From positions 1-18,665 of the forward strand of contig SLOS01000349.1 of NCBI GenBank assembly GCA_007132365.1: a DNA stretch of 18,665 nucleotides, given 5' to 3'. This stretch comes from Bacteroidales bacterium (lineage in GTDB: Bacteria; Bacteroidota; Bacteroidia; Bacteroidales; PUMT01). Below are positions 1-7,331 of this stretch, one piece after another (the first letter of the stretch is position 1; the number at the start of each line of letters is the position of its first letter). Both the position numbers and the translations under genes were made by a program. The notes under the pieces were generated by a model. The model worked only from the letters and a program-made list of their open reading frames with translations, was not told the origin of the DNA and searched no databases.

Positions 1-247
1 GGATTCTAAGTTGGCCGTACCATTTTCCGCCACGTTCGAACAATACTTTATCCCCCGGGCTGAAGCGTCCTGAATTGACCTTATTCAGAGTTTGCCATGG
101 GGATGAGGCAGAGGTGCCGCTGTTATTATCATTTCCTCCGGGAGAAATATAATAGGAGACAGAAGAAGAAGCTGAAGCATTCTCAGTGGCGAAAACACAA
201 AATAATGCAGATAAGCAGCCTGACAAGACTAAAATTAAGGTCTTCAA
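1..247 (-). CDS. Exported right-handed beta-helix-like protein, N-terminal fragment (cut by left edge)
   Basis: Only the first 82 codons are present; the rest lies beyond base 1. There is no in-frame ATG. The best start is TTG at 247-245, giving a Met-Lys n-region, a hydrophobic stretch (about residues 4-20) and a small-residue cleavage region near residues 24-27. A GTG at 310-308 is also in frame and would add 21 residues, but it abuts the upstream terminator. After the signal comes the pattern YYISPGGNDNNSG (residues 32-44), then SPWQTL (49-54) and PGDKVLF (64-70). This is the usual opening of secreted right-handed parallel beta-helix proteins of Bacteroidota, many of which act on polysaccharides. 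The catalytic part is out of view, so no substrate can be given. An LSGC at residues 8-11 could be read as a lipobox, but the stretch before it is short for a lipoprotein signal from the TTG start. The gene lies after the terminator of the exbD unit and is probably transcribed separately. Confidence 0.7.
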   Translation of the reverse strand, partial: MKTLILVLSGCLSALFCVFATENASASSSVSYYISPGGNDNNSGTSASSPWQTLNKVNSGRFSPGDKVLFERGGKWYGQLRI

Positions 248-311
248 GTTTTTTAAAGATAGGGAACTATAATATTTATACTCTGATTTTAAACTTTTTG
301 TTTCGGACACT

Positions 312-345
312 AAAAAAAAGGCATCTCAGTAAGATACCTTTTTTT
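312..345 (-). terminator. Bidirectional rho-independent terminator after the second exbD
   Basis: A 7-bp stem (320-326 paired with 332-338, one G-T wobble on the minus strand) closes a 5-base loop. It is flanked by eight A on the left (T-tract for minus-strand transcripts) and seven T on the right (T-tract for plus-strand transcripts). It starts 18 bases after the stop of the second exbD and ends the ExbB/ExbD transcription unit. Confidence 0.85.
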
Positions 346-363
346 AATGCTCTTATTCGTTAT

Positions 364-840
364 TTAATCGAAGATGTTTTCAACGGTCAGGGTCGAGTAG
401 TTGATATTCAGGGCATTTGCACGTCGCAATGCCTGTTTTACATCATCCACTATACCCATTCTAACCTCGTTGTCTACTTTCAGCGAAGTTCTCATAAAGG
501 GGATCTCAGATTCATCCCGGGCTTCCCTTTCACTGGCTATAAAAGCAAAAATATCATCTGTTGTTGCGAACTGGTCATTTAGCTGTATACGGGGCTCGGT
601 ACCTAAGAGCCTCTGAAATGCCGATCTGGGCTGCCCTATGTAAATGTAGCTTACCAGTGACTTTCTTTCCAGTTTTCTGACCTCAGTTGCTGCCGGCAAT
701 CGCTGCATCACATTTATGGTAACTTCACGCATTGTTGTACTAACCATGAAAAAGAACAACAGCATAAAAACAATATCGGGAAGTGAGGCAGTACTTATCC
801 CCGGCCTTTTACCTTTGTCTTTCCTTTGAAATTTTGCCAT
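364..840 (-). CDS. exbD: ExbD/TolR-type biopolymer transport protein (second copy, 158 aa)
   Basis: A small inner-membrane subunit of a proton-driven energiser that pairs with the ExbB/TolQ protein at 1919-2707. It has a short basic cytoplasmic N-terminus (FQRKDKGKRPG), one transmembrane helix (about residues 20-36) with the key buried acid Asp22 in SLPDIVFML, and a periplasmic domain. In the ExbD/TolR family this aspartate carries the proton flow; that is family knowledge. The gene starts one base after the stop of the first exbD, and the two are surely co-transcribed. The sequences differ a good deal (158 against 190 residues, different periplasmic domains), so they probably have distinct roles, as a mixed ExbD pair or with different partners. 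A terminator follows the stop. No TonB gene is visible in the window. Confidence 0.93.
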   Translation of the reverse strand: MAKFQRKDKGKRPGISTASLPDIVFMLLFFFMVSTTMREVTINVMQRLPAATEVRKLERKSLVSYIYIGQPRSAFQRLLGTEPRIQLNDQFATTDDIFAFIASEREARDESEIPFMRTSLKVDNEVRMGIVDDVKQALRRANALNINYSTLTVENIFD

Positions 841-841
841 G

Positions 842-1414
842 TTAGTTTCCTCCTACTTGTCTGGGTTCGGCTTCAGAAATTCTCATCGGGAAAATCTTAC
901 GAACGGCGTCCTGCTGATCAGAATCGAGCCGGTCATATAAACGCCCAAATCTGTCCATTGCAAGTCCATCCCTGAGTTCATTGTAAGCCGCGGTCAATTC
1001 ATTCTGAACTTTAATATACATGCCATAGGATGTCCCACGGGCGTTTTGGAGTGAGATTACCTGCCTGGAAATAGGCACTTCTCCAAAATATTCTACTTCT
1101 TCAACCACCTTTTCAGGCAGGTGTGCCAGGTCATTGGGATTGGCAATGAATTCTTTTGCCCTGTCTCTCAGATTCCGAATATCTTCAAGTTGACCTTCGA
1201 CAAGGAGCATGTCCTGTGCATTTACGCGGACGGTAAAAATATTTCGCTCCCTGATCTGCTGGTCATCATCCTGCTCAGTGTCTGGCATGGGCGGCAGAAC
1301 CCTTGATATGCCAGAGTCCACATCCATAGTGGTTGCAACCAGGAAGAATATCAGCAACATAAATGCGATATCAGCCATGGAAGCCGTGGGTATTTCCGGA
1401 ACATTTCTTGCCAT
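842..1414 (-). CDS. exbD: ExbD/TolR-type biopolymer transport protein (first copy, 190 aa)
   Basis: First of two ExbD/TolR paralogues. The N-terminus carries a transmembrane helix (about residues 13-30) with the conserved acid Asp15 in ASMADIAFMLL, then a periplasmic domain of about 155 residues, longer than that of typical ExbD (about 140 in total). It would form the proton channel with the five-ExbB ring and pass energy to outer-membrane processes. It lies 43 bases after the four-span membrane protein gene and one base before the second exbD, so it is in the middle of the exbB operon. The longer periplasmic part holds a glutamate-rich stretch (EKVVEEVEYFGEVP) of unknown purpose. The family call is secure; the transported substrate or partner is not visible. 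Confidence 0.93.
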   Translation of the reverse strand: MARNVPEIPTASMADIAFMLLIFFLVATTMDVDSGISRVLPPMPDTEQDDDQQIRERNIFTVRVNAQDMLLVEGQLEDIRNLRDRAKEFIANPNDLAHLPEKVVEEVEYFGEVPISRQVISLQNARGTSYGMYIKVQNELTAAYNELRDGLAMDRFGRLYDRLDSDQQDAVRKIFPMRISEAEPRQVGGN

Positions 1415-1457
1415 AATGTTAATTATTCATTTTTTGCTGCTGACTGCAGCAAAGATT

Positions 1458-1913
1458 TTACCTAAATATATTTCTGATTTCTGTATAAAAAATTGATAAT
1501 ATTGCAAGTGCAAGCAGAATATACATTGTGCCTAACTGAGTTCCTGCCATTTTCAGAACGTGCGGGACGTTGTCCGGATTTTCAGTGGCAAGGGGTAATA
1601 CTTCATCAGACGAAAACTGCCATGCGATAAACACTATTACGGCTACTCCCACCAGGCCAATAAGTGTTTTTTTGGCATTCCTGGGGTTGGTCACCATCCT
1701 GATAGCCGGGAAAATAAGGGCTGCAACTAAAGCCAGGCCAACCAGAATATATGCCCAGATCAGGATTGTCTCGGTAACAACCGGCTCTCTCATGGGAGTG
1801 TCTGCAGTTCCCGGCACATCAGTTCCGAAGTAGAATATCAGCATCAGGGCAACTGATACTCCCATAAGAACATACAGGGAAATGGTTATTATTCTTTGGA
1901 TTATATTGGACAT
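1458..1913 (-). CDS. Four-span membrane protein of the ExbB/ExbD operon, function unknown (151 aa)
   Basis: I do not recognise a named family. The protein is almost entirely membrane: predicted helices at about residues 8-28, 50-70, 84-99 and 127-146, with a loop of about 20 residues between helices 1 and 2 (GTDVPGTADTPMREPV) and another between 3 and 4 (SSDEVLPLATENPDNVP). It begins five bases after the exbB stop and precedes the first exbD, so translation and assembly are likely coordinated with the ExbB/ExbD complex. I recall unnamed membrane proteins at this place in other Bacteroidales ExbB/ExbD clusters, which would make it an accessory subunit, but no function can be read from its sequence. 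No cysteine or metal-binding motif is evident. Confidence 0.85.
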   Translation of the reverse strand: MSNIIQRIITISLYVLMGVSVALMLIFYFGTDVPGTADTPMREPVVTETILIWAYILVGLALVAALIFPAIRMVTNPRNAKKTLIGLVGVAVIVFIAWQFSSDEVLPLATENPDNVPHVLKMAGTQLGTMYILLALAILSIFYTEIRNIFR

Positions 1914-1918
1914 GTTAC

Positions 1919-2707
1919 CTATTTTTTGAGGTTATGTTTTACCAAAATATCGATCAGTGAGATGGAAGCATCTTCCATTGTATTAACAAGCGAATCGATT
2001 TTTGATGCGATGTAGTTGTAGAATACCTGAAGTATAATTGCTACAACAAGACCTGAAACTGTAGTAATAAGAGCAACCTTAATACCACCTGCCACAAGTG
2101 AGGGAGAAATATCGCCTGCTGCTTCGATCGAGTCAAATGCAGCAATCATCCCGATTACGGTACCCATAAAACCTAACATGGGTGCAATGGATATAAACAA
2201 TGATATCCATGTCATGTTTTTCTCCAGCAGTCCGGTTTGAACACCACCATAGGCAACTACCGATTTTTCAACAACATCAATACCTTCATCGAATTTGCTG
2301 AGCCCCTGGTAGAAAATACTGGCAACGGGACCTCTTGTATCACGGCATACTTCTTTGGCTGCTTCAATACCTCCGTTTTCCAGCGCTTCTTCTACTTCAA
2401 GCAGTAACTTTTCAGTATTTGTGGTGGCAAAATTCAAATAAAGTATCCTTTCTATTGCAATTGCAAGACCAAAGATGAGGGCCAGCAGAACAACACCCAT
2501 AAAACCTGCACCACCCTCAATAAAGATCCTTTTGATCTCCTGGTGAAGGGGCTGAGCTTCTTCTTCAACTTCTACTTCAACTGGTGAAGGAGTAACTTGC
2601 TGGATCTCTTCAGCGGGTTCTTCAATTTCTTCCTGAGCAATTGCAATATGTGATGCTCCAAATGAAAGAATTCCCAGTACTGCTAAATACGCAAATAAAT
2701 TTTTCAT
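1919..2707 (-). CDS. exbB: MotA/TolQ/ExbB proton channel family protein (262 aa)
   Basis: The polytopic subunit of the energiser completed by the two ExbD proteins. It starts with a cleavable-looking signal sequence (residues 1-25, ending AIAQ), then an acidic periplasmic stretch (26-55, rich in Glu/Pro/Val), then three transmembrane helices (about 68-88, 168-190 and 208-230) with a cytoplasmic domain between the first and second. The signature is APMLGFMGTVIGM (175-187), matching the conserved core of ExbB/TolQ with its channel threonine (Thr183). The extra N-terminal periplasmic part is seen in a subset of ExbB proteins and is absent from the short E. coli TolQ. First gene of a four-gene operon, with a good promoter about 35 bases upstream. 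Whether it serves TonB-type import, Tol-type envelope work or another system cannot be told here. Confidence 0.95.
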   Translation of the reverse strand: MKNLFAYLAVLGILSFGASHIAIAQEEIEEPAEEIQQVTPSPVEVEVEEEAQPLHQEIKRIFIEGGAGFMGVVLLALIFGLAIAIERILYLNFATTNTEKLLLEVEEALENGGIEAAKEVCRDTRGPVASIFYQGLSKFDEGIDVVEKSVVAYGGVQTGLLEKNMTWISLFISIAPMLGFMGTVIGMIAAFDSIEAAGDISPSLVAGGIKVALITTVSGLVVAIILQVFYNYIASKIDSLVNTMEDASISLIDILVKHNLKK

Positions 2708-2739
2708 GGTTTGTCTAAAATTTAATTATTAAAGTGTTG

Positions 2740-2770
2740 CAAATTTAGTTATAACTTTTAAAAATACAAT
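2740..2770 (-). promoter_or_regulatory. Bacteroidota-type promoter of the exbB operon
   Basis: On the minus strand, TAAATTTG (2747-2740) is a perfect match to the Bacteroidota -7 consensus TAnnTTTG. An ATTG (2770-2767; consensus TTTG) lies upstream with a 19-base spacer. Transcription would start near 2733, about 25 bases before the exbB ATG. No Shine-Dalgarno sequence precedes the ATG. The box lies just downstream of the tRNA gene. Confidence 0.65.
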
Positions 2771-2783
2771 TTTATTTTGTGTG

Positions 2784-2871
2784 CGGAGAAGGCGGGATTC
2801 GAACCCGCGATACCCTTTTGAGGTATACACACTTTCCAGGCGTGCGCCTTCGACCACTCGGCCACCTCTCC
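2784..2871 (-). tRNA. tRNA-Ser (anticodon GGA)
   Basis: Read on the minus strand, a full class II tRNA can be folded. It has a 7-bp acceptor stem (GGAGAGG with CTTCTCC, one G-T pair), a D arm (TGGCCGAGTGGTCGAAGGC), an anticodon stem CACGC/GTGTG with loop CTGGAAA giving anticodon GGA (bases 2837-2835), a long variable arm typical of serine tRNAs (TACCTCAAAAGGGTA) and a T arm with GGTTCGAATCC. The discriminator base is G, as expected for serine. The CCA end is not encoded and must be added after transcription. It reads UCC and UCU codons. Confidence 0.97.
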
Positions 2872-2947
2872 TACTAAAAATAAAACTGCTTTGATGTAAA
2901 TTTTCAGCGTGTGAAGGTACAAAAAAATTCATAATATAAACAAACTG

Positions 2948-3976
2948 TCACTTTATTTCTCCTCTGAGAGAGTTATTTATAAATGTTCTAATATCTTTAT
3001 TAGCTGTGTATTGTGCAAGAAGGAACATGATTTTCGTTACTGCAGCCTCGGTGGTGATATCGTTTCCGCTTAAAACACCTGCTTCAAGAAGTCTTTTCCC
3101 GGTATTGTATTTATTCATGTCAACGCTCCCAGCAGCACATTGGCTAACGTTCAATACAATGATGTTTCTTTTTACTGCGGCTTCTATTTCGGATAAGAAC
3201 CATGATGCGGTTGGGGCATTTCCTGCTCCGTAAGTTTCGATGATCACGGCTTTAAGCCCGTCTGTATTAAACGTAGATCGCAGCAATTTATTTGTTATCC
3301 CGGGAAAAATTTTCAGAATGGCAACATTATTATCGAAGGAGTTATAAATTTTTAATTTTTTGTTCCCGTATGGATAGTTTATAGCATGATAGTTATATTC
3401 TATTTTAATTCCGGTTTCTGCCAGCGGGGGATAATTGTCTGACCGGAAGGCATTGAAGTAATCTACACTGTATTTTGTAGTGCGGTTTCCCCTGAAAAGC
3501 TTGTTTTGGAAAAATATGCAAACTTCGGGTACGGCCGGAGAGTTGTTTATTTTCCCCGCGGCTATTTCTATCGAAGTTATCAGGTTTTCTTTACCGTCTG
3601 TACGGAGCATCCCGATGGGCAGTTGCGATCCTGTGAAAATGACAGGTTTACCCAGGTTCTCAAGCAGGAAGCTCAGTGCTGAGGCTGAATATGCCATGGT
3701 ATCTGTACCATGCAGAATAACAAACCCGTCAAAATCAGCATAATGGTTACCTATTGCAGTTGCCAGTCTTATCCACATATCCGGTGCAATTTCCGATGAA
3801 TCTAACGGGGGAGTAAAGGAGATAGTTTTAATATCGAGGTCAAAACGTATAAGTTCCGGCAACTGCTTTGATATCTCAGCAAAATTAACAGGACGCAGGT
3901 TTCCTGTCTCAGGATCCAGGGACATGCCTATTGTGCCGCCGGTATATATGATCAGGATTGATTGTCTCTTCGGCAT
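2948..3976 (-). CDS. ansA: Type I (cytoplasmic) L-asparaginase (342 aa)
   Basis: Hydrolyses L-asparagine to aspartate and ammonia in the cytoplasm. The N-terminal catalytic motif YTGGTIG places the nucleophile Thr at residue 15; the second motif HGTDTMAY (89-96) supplies Thr91 and Asp92, the same numbering as in the E. coli AnsA family. RTDGKENL (124-131) follows at the usual place. There is no signal peptide, and the length fits type I enzymes (about 338) rather than the secreted type II. Its ATG shares one base with the stop of the tatD gene (TAATG), so the two are translationally coupled. Lying behind a glutamate dehydrogenase gene, it suits an ammonia/amino-acid catabolic operon. Glutaminase or lysophospholipase side activities known in the wider family cannot be judged. 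Confidence 0.96.
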   Translation of the reverse strand: MPKRQSILIIYTGGTIGMSLDPETGNLRPVNFAEISKQLPELIRFDLDIKTISFTPPLDSSEIAPDMWIRLATAIGNHYADFDGFVILHGTDTMAYSASALSFLLENLGKPVIFTGSQLPIGMLRTDGKENLITSIEIAAGKINNSPAVPEVCIFFQNKLFRGNRTTKYSVDYFNAFRSDNYPPLAETGIKIEYNYHAINYPYGNKKLKIYNSFDNNVAILKIFPGITNKLLRSTFNTDGLKAVIIETYGAGNAPTASWFLSEIEAAVKRNIIVLNVSQCAAGSVDMNKYNTGKRLLEAGVLSGNDITTEAAVTKIMFLLAQYTANKDIRTFINNSLRGEIK

Positions 3977-4752
3977 TATTCTGGTTTCAAATTGAACAGT
4001 TCGCAGGCATTTCCGGTTGTAACTTTTGCAACTTCTTCAAAGGTCAGGCCTTTCAGCCCGGCGATTTTTTCTGCTGTAAAGGTAAGGTAGGCACTTTCAT
4101 TGCGTCTACCCCTGTGTGGTACAGGTGTGAGATACGGAGAGTCGGTTTCGAGAATAATGTTTTTCAGGTCAACCTCCCTGATTACCGGTCCGAGACCCGA
4201 GTTGCTGTATGTCACGACTCCTCCTATTCCGATTTTAAATCCCAGATCTGCAATTTCCACAGCCTGATCCACACTCCCTGAAAAGGCATGAAAAACTCCC
4301 CGGAGCCCGGTGCCTGAATGTGATTTTACAATTGCAAGTATTTTATCCATCGTTTTCCTCGAGTGAATGACAACCGGAAGTTCCAGCTTTATTGCCCACT
4401 CAAGGTGAGTGATGAAGGAAGCCTCCTGTTCACTTAGAAACAGAGTGTCCCAGTATGCGTCCATTCCTGTTTCTCCTATCGCCACAAATTCATTATCACC
4501 TGCCATTTTCTCAAGAGTTGACAGCTGATGCCTGTAATCGCGTCTGACAGAAGTTGGGTGCAGGCCCAGCATTGGATAGCATTGACTGCTGTAACGTTTG
4601 CAAAGTTCCAGCATTGGCCCTGCAGATTTCAGGTCAATGTTCGGCAGCAGAATTTTTATGACATTTTTATCTGCTGCATTCTGAATGACCCGGTCGACGT
4701 CACCGCTGAAATGAGGTAAATATAAATGGGCATGGGTATCGATCAGGTTCAT
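3976..4752 (-). CDS. TatD-family metal-dependent deoxyribonuclease/hydrolase (258 aa)
   Basis: Member of the TatD amidohydrolase-like TIM-barrel family, proteins with 3'-5' exonuclease or DNase activity linked to DNA repair and degradation. Metal-binding landmarks are all present: DTHAH (residues 5-9), Glu94 in IGETGMD, His130 in VVIHSRK, His155 in FHAFSGS, and Asp204 in LETDSPYLTP. The start chosen is the ATG at 4752-4750, because the first motif always lies within a few residues of the N-terminus. An upstream in-frame ATG at 4860 would add 36 unrelated residues inside the glutamate dehydrogenase gene. The gap to that gene is 13 bases, and the stop overlaps the asparaginase ATG by one base. 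Bacteria carry several paralogues (TatD, YcfH, YjjV); I cannot say which this is. Confidence 0.94.
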   Translation of the reverse strand: MNLIDTHAHLYLPHFSGDVDRVIQNAADKNVIKILLPNIDLKSAGPMLELCKRYSSQCYPMLGLHPTSVRRDYRHQLSTLEKMAGDNEFVAIGETGMDAYWDTLFLSEQEASFITHLEWAIKLELPVVIHSRKTMDKILAIVKSHSGTGLRGVFHAFSGSVDQAVEIADLGFKIGIGGVVTYSNSGLGPVIREVDLKNIILETDSPYLTPVPHRGRRNESAYLTFTAEKIAGLKGLTFEEVAKVTTGNACELFNLKPE

Positions 4753-4765
4753 TGTCTGTAATTTA

Positions 4766-6106
4766 TCATACAGCCCCCTGAGCCAGCATGGCATCGGCAA
4801 CCTTGACAAAACCTCCAATGTTTGAGCCTTTGACGTAGTTAATATATCCATCCTGCTCAAGGCCGAACTTTATGCAGGTCTCATGAATATCTTTCATAAT
4901 CTGCTGCAGTTTTTGATCAACCTCCTCGCGGTGCCAGCTCATTCTCATTGAATTTTGAGTCATTTCCAGTCCGCTCACTGCAACTCCCCCGGCATTGGCA
5001 GCCTTTCCGGGCCCGTAAAGTATCCGGTTTTTAAGATATACCTCTACCGCTTCTGCTGTAGAAGGCATATTTGCACCTTCAGAAATAACGAAACAACCGT
5101 TTTTGATCAGAGTTTCGGCCTCTTCTTTATTGATTTCATTCTCTGTCGCACAAGGCAGTGCAACATCGCATTTGATTATCCAGGGCCGTTTTCCATCATA
5201 ATACTCCACCCCGAATTTGTCCGCATATTCCCTGATCCGCCCGCGCTTAATATTCTTTATTTCCATTACAGATGCCAGTTTTTCCCGGTCTATCCCAACG
5301 GGGTCATAAATAAAGCCGGTGCTGTCTGAGAGTGTAACAACTTTGGCTCCAAGCTCTGTTGCCTTTTCAGTGGCAAATTGAGCCACATTTCCTGAACCTG
5401 ATACTGCAATGGTTTTTCCTTCAAGGCTATCATTGCGGGTCTGTAGCATTGCCTGGGCAAAATAGACACAACCGTATCCTGTCGCTTCAGGCCTTATAAG
5501 GCTTCCTCCCCATTCTCTGCCTTTCCCCGTCAGCACTCCGGTGAATTCATTCCTTAATCGTTTATACTGTCCGAACATGAAACCTATCTCCCTGCCTCCA
5601 ACACCTATGTCACCGGCAGGTATATCAGTATCCGGGCCAATATGGCGGCTCAACTCGGTCATAAAACTCTGGCAGAACTTCATGACCTCATTGTCTGTTT
5701 TACCTTTTGGGTCAAAATCAGAACCTCCCTTTCCTCCACCCATGGGTAATGTGGTAAGAGAATTTTTAAATACCTGCTCAAAAGCCAGAAACTTAAGGAT
5801 ACCAAGATTGACAGTGGGGTGAAAACGTATTCCTCCCTTGTAGGGTCCAATTGCCGAGTTCATCTCAATCCTGTAGCCTTTGTTTATCTGTATTTCTCCT
5901 TTATCATCTATCCACGGGACCCTGTACATTATTATTCTTTCCGGTTCTGCTATCCGTTCAAGGATCCTGGCATGTTTATATTTAGGATTTTCTTCAATAA
6001 AAGGAATAAGTGATTCGGCCACTTCCTTCACTGCCTGATGAAATTCAAGTTCACCTGGATTTTTGGCAATTATATTTGCCATGAATTTTTCTACTCTGGG
6101 ATCCAT
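4766..6106 (-). CDS. gdhA: Glutamate dehydrogenase, hexameric, predicted NADP-dependent (446 aa)
   Basis: Catalyses reversible oxidative deamination of glutamate to 2-oxoglutarate and ammonia; NADP enzymes usually run towards glutamate synthesis. Length and motifs fit the hexameric class of about 445 residues: substrate-site GPYKGG (87-92), catalytic lysine Lys126 in PMGGGKGGSD, Asp166 in PAGDIGVGG, and KGREWGGS. The nucleotide-binding turn is SGSGNVAQ (Ser238), and the end of the second strand reads SDST (260-263). Both match NADP enzymes such as E. coli GdhA and differ from the NAD-type paralogue at 7402-8739. The start chosen is the ATG at 6106-6104, which aligns with the paralogue; an ATG at 6169 would add 21 residues and overlap dprA. 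A TAnnTTTG box lies at 6154-6147, so it may have its own promoter besides read-through from dprA. Confidence 0.96.
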   Translation of the reverse strand: MDPRVEKFMANIIAKNPGELEFHQAVKEVAESLIPFIEENPKYKHARILERIAEPERIIMYRVPWIDDKGEIQINKGYRIEMNSAIGPYKGGIRFHPTVNLGILKFLAFEQVFKNSLTTLPMGGGKGGSDFDPKGKTDNEVMKFCQSFMTELSRHIGPDTDIPAGDIGVGGREIGFMFGQYKRLRNEFTGVLTGKGREWGGSLIRPEATGYGCVYFAQAMLQTRNDSLEGKTIAVSGSGNVAQFATEKATELGAKVVTLSDSTGFIYDPVGIDREKLASVMEIKNIKRGRIREYADKFGVEYYDGKRPWIIKCDVALPCATENEINKEEAETLIKNGCFVISEGANMPSTAEAVEVYLKNRILYGPGKAANAGGVAVSGLEMTQNSMRMSWHREEVDQKLQQIMKDIHETCIKFGLEQDGYINYVKGSNIGGFVKVADAMLAQGAV

Positions 6107-6146
6107 ATATTTCCGTGCGGGTAAATTGTTAAAAGGTATCAGACAA

Positions 6147-6154
6147 CAAACATA
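6147..6154 (-). promoter_or_regulatory. Candidate -7 promoter box for the NADP-type glutamate dehydrogenase
   Basis: TATGTTTG on the minus strand is a perfect TAnnTTTG match, 41 bases before the gdhA ATG, in the 56-base gap after dprA. I see no good TTTG at the expected 19-21 base distance; one is present with a spacer of only 12. It may allow expression independent of dprA. The call rests on the motif alone. Confidence 0.4.
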
Positions 6155-6162
6155 AAAATTTT

Positions 6163-7293
6163 TTAGCAAAAACTCACTGACAAGCTGTACATCTTCCCGG
6201 GGTGACTGGTAACATATCCCATGAATTCAAGGTTGAGCAGCAGATAAGAAATTTGCCCGGGCCCCAGTCCCGTTTCATCAGATATCTGGTCGGCTGTCAT
6301 TTTTTCTTTTTCGCCAAGCAGAAGAATGACTTTTTTTTCTTCATTATTTAAATCATTTAAAGATAGCGGTTCTTTTTTCCCGGTGCGTTTCTCAGGCGGA
6401 TCCCAGTTCATAATATATTCAATATCTTCAACCTTTTCAATAAGGGCGGCTTTATTGGTTTTAATCAGGTTATTGCAACCCTGTGATCTTTTATCGGTTA
6501 CTCTTCCGGGCAGGGCAAAAACATCCCGGTTATATGAACTGGCCAGATCTGCTGTAATAAGGGCACCACCTTTAACTGATGATTCAATAACAATTGTTGC
6601 ATCGGCAAGACCTGCAATTATTCTGTTGCGTTTTAAAAAATTGCCTCTTTCAGGCATGGTTTTACTGCCAAAATCTGTTACCAGCGCACCCTGTCCGCTG
6701 ATTTTCTCAGCAACATTCCTGTGGGCTGATGGATATATGGTTGACAACCCGTGCGCAAGAACTGCTACTGTGGGAAGGTTGTTATCAAGAGCTGCTTTAT
6801 GCGCACAGATGTCCACGCCATAAGCCAGCCCGCTGACAATCAAAGGTTTGTGTCCACGGGCAGAAAGCCCGGATACAAGGTTACGGCAAAATTCCAGCCC
6901 GTAAGTACTGGCATTCCTGGTTCCCACGATGCTCAGCACCCTGGTGTTATCCAGATCAGCGTCACCTCTGATAAACAGAACTACCGGGGAATCGGGACAC
7001 TCCTTCAGCCTTTCGGGATAATCTTCATCGAGATAATAAAGTGTTTTTATCCTGTATTTTGATATGAATTCCATCTCCTTTTCCGCTTGAGCCAGAATAC
7101 TGTGGTTTGTGATATTTTCAGCCAGTGTTTTCCCGATACCGGGAATTTTTTGAAGAAAAGCTTTACTGCTGGTAAAAACCTCTTCCGGGCTTCCTGCAGA
7201 TTCAATTATTTTTTTTGCCAGTACACCACCGATTCCGGGAATCAGGTCAATGGCGATTTTATATTTCAGAGATTCATCATTAAAGCTTGTCAT
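6163..7293 (-). CDS. dprA: DNA-processing protein DprA (376 aa)
   Basis: Binds incoming single-stranded DNA in the cytoplasm during natural transformation and loads RecA; it is also kept in many bacteria not known to be competent. Domains in order: two helix-hairpin-helix motifs (IPGIGGVLAKKI at 18-29 and IPGIGKTLAENI at 50-61), then the Rossmann-like DprA core. Core signatures are IVGTRNAS (122-129), SGLAYGVD (154-161), ERGNFLKRNRIIAGL (215-229), KGGALITA (241-248) and FALPGR (259-264). A winged-helix C-terminal domain covers about 312-370. The length fits DprA with that extra domain. It starts about 40 bases after the terminator of the upstream glutamate dehydrogenase gene and lies 56 bases before the next one. 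No other competence gene is in view, and its place between two glutamate dehydrogenase genes is odd. Confidence 0.96.
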   Translation of the reverse strand: MTSFNDESLKYKIAIDLIPGIGGVLAKKIIESAGSPEEVFTSSKAFLQKIPGIGKTLAENITNHSILAQAEKEMEFISKYRIKTLYYLDEDYPERLKECPDSPVVLFIRGDADLDNTRVLSIVGTRNASTYGLEFCRNLVSGLSARGHKPLIVSGLAYGVDICAHKAALDNNLPTVAVLAHGLSTIYPSAHRNVAEKISGQGALVTDFGSKTMPERGNFLKRNRIIAGLADATIVIESSVKGGALITADLASSYNRDVFALPGRVTDKRSQGCNNLIKTNKAALIEKVEDIEYIMNWDPPEKRTGKKEPLSLNDLNNEEKKVILLLGEKEKMTADQISDETGLGPGQISYLLLNLEFMGYVTSHPGKMYSLSVSFC

Positions 7294-7331
7294 ATCATTC
7301 CGCCCGGTTATTTGTGTAATATTAAATATAC

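Noticed and set aside
97..582. Plus-strand open frame of 161 codons
   Set aside because: It runs antisense across the beta-helix gene start, the terminator and exbD, and its translation has no family pattern. The minus-strand reading gives clear ExbD and signal-peptide sequence.
2729..2932. Minus-strand open frame of 67 codons
   Set aside because: It is the tRNA-Ser gene read as protein (the segment GGRVVEGARLES and so on comes from the tRNA body).
2784..2947. tRNA-Ser as an integration site for a mobile element
   Set aside because: No integrase gene, no second copy of the tRNA 3' end and no composition change is seen nearby; housekeeping genes flank it on both sides.
2872..2947. A promoter for the tRNA gene (TTTG and a TACATCAA 21 bases later)
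   Set aside because: The second element matches TAnnTTTG only at TA, so the support is too weak to list.
4753..4860. Upstream ATG for tatD at 4860, adding 36 residues
   Set aside because: The added residues overlap the 3' end of the glutamate dehydrogenase gene and precede the N-terminal DTHAH motif, which in this family lies within a few residues of the start.
6107..6169. Upstream ATG for the NADP-type glutamate dehydrogenase at 6169
   Set aside because: It would add 21 cysteine-containing residues unlike the family and overlap dprA. The ATG at 6106 aligns with the paralogue start.
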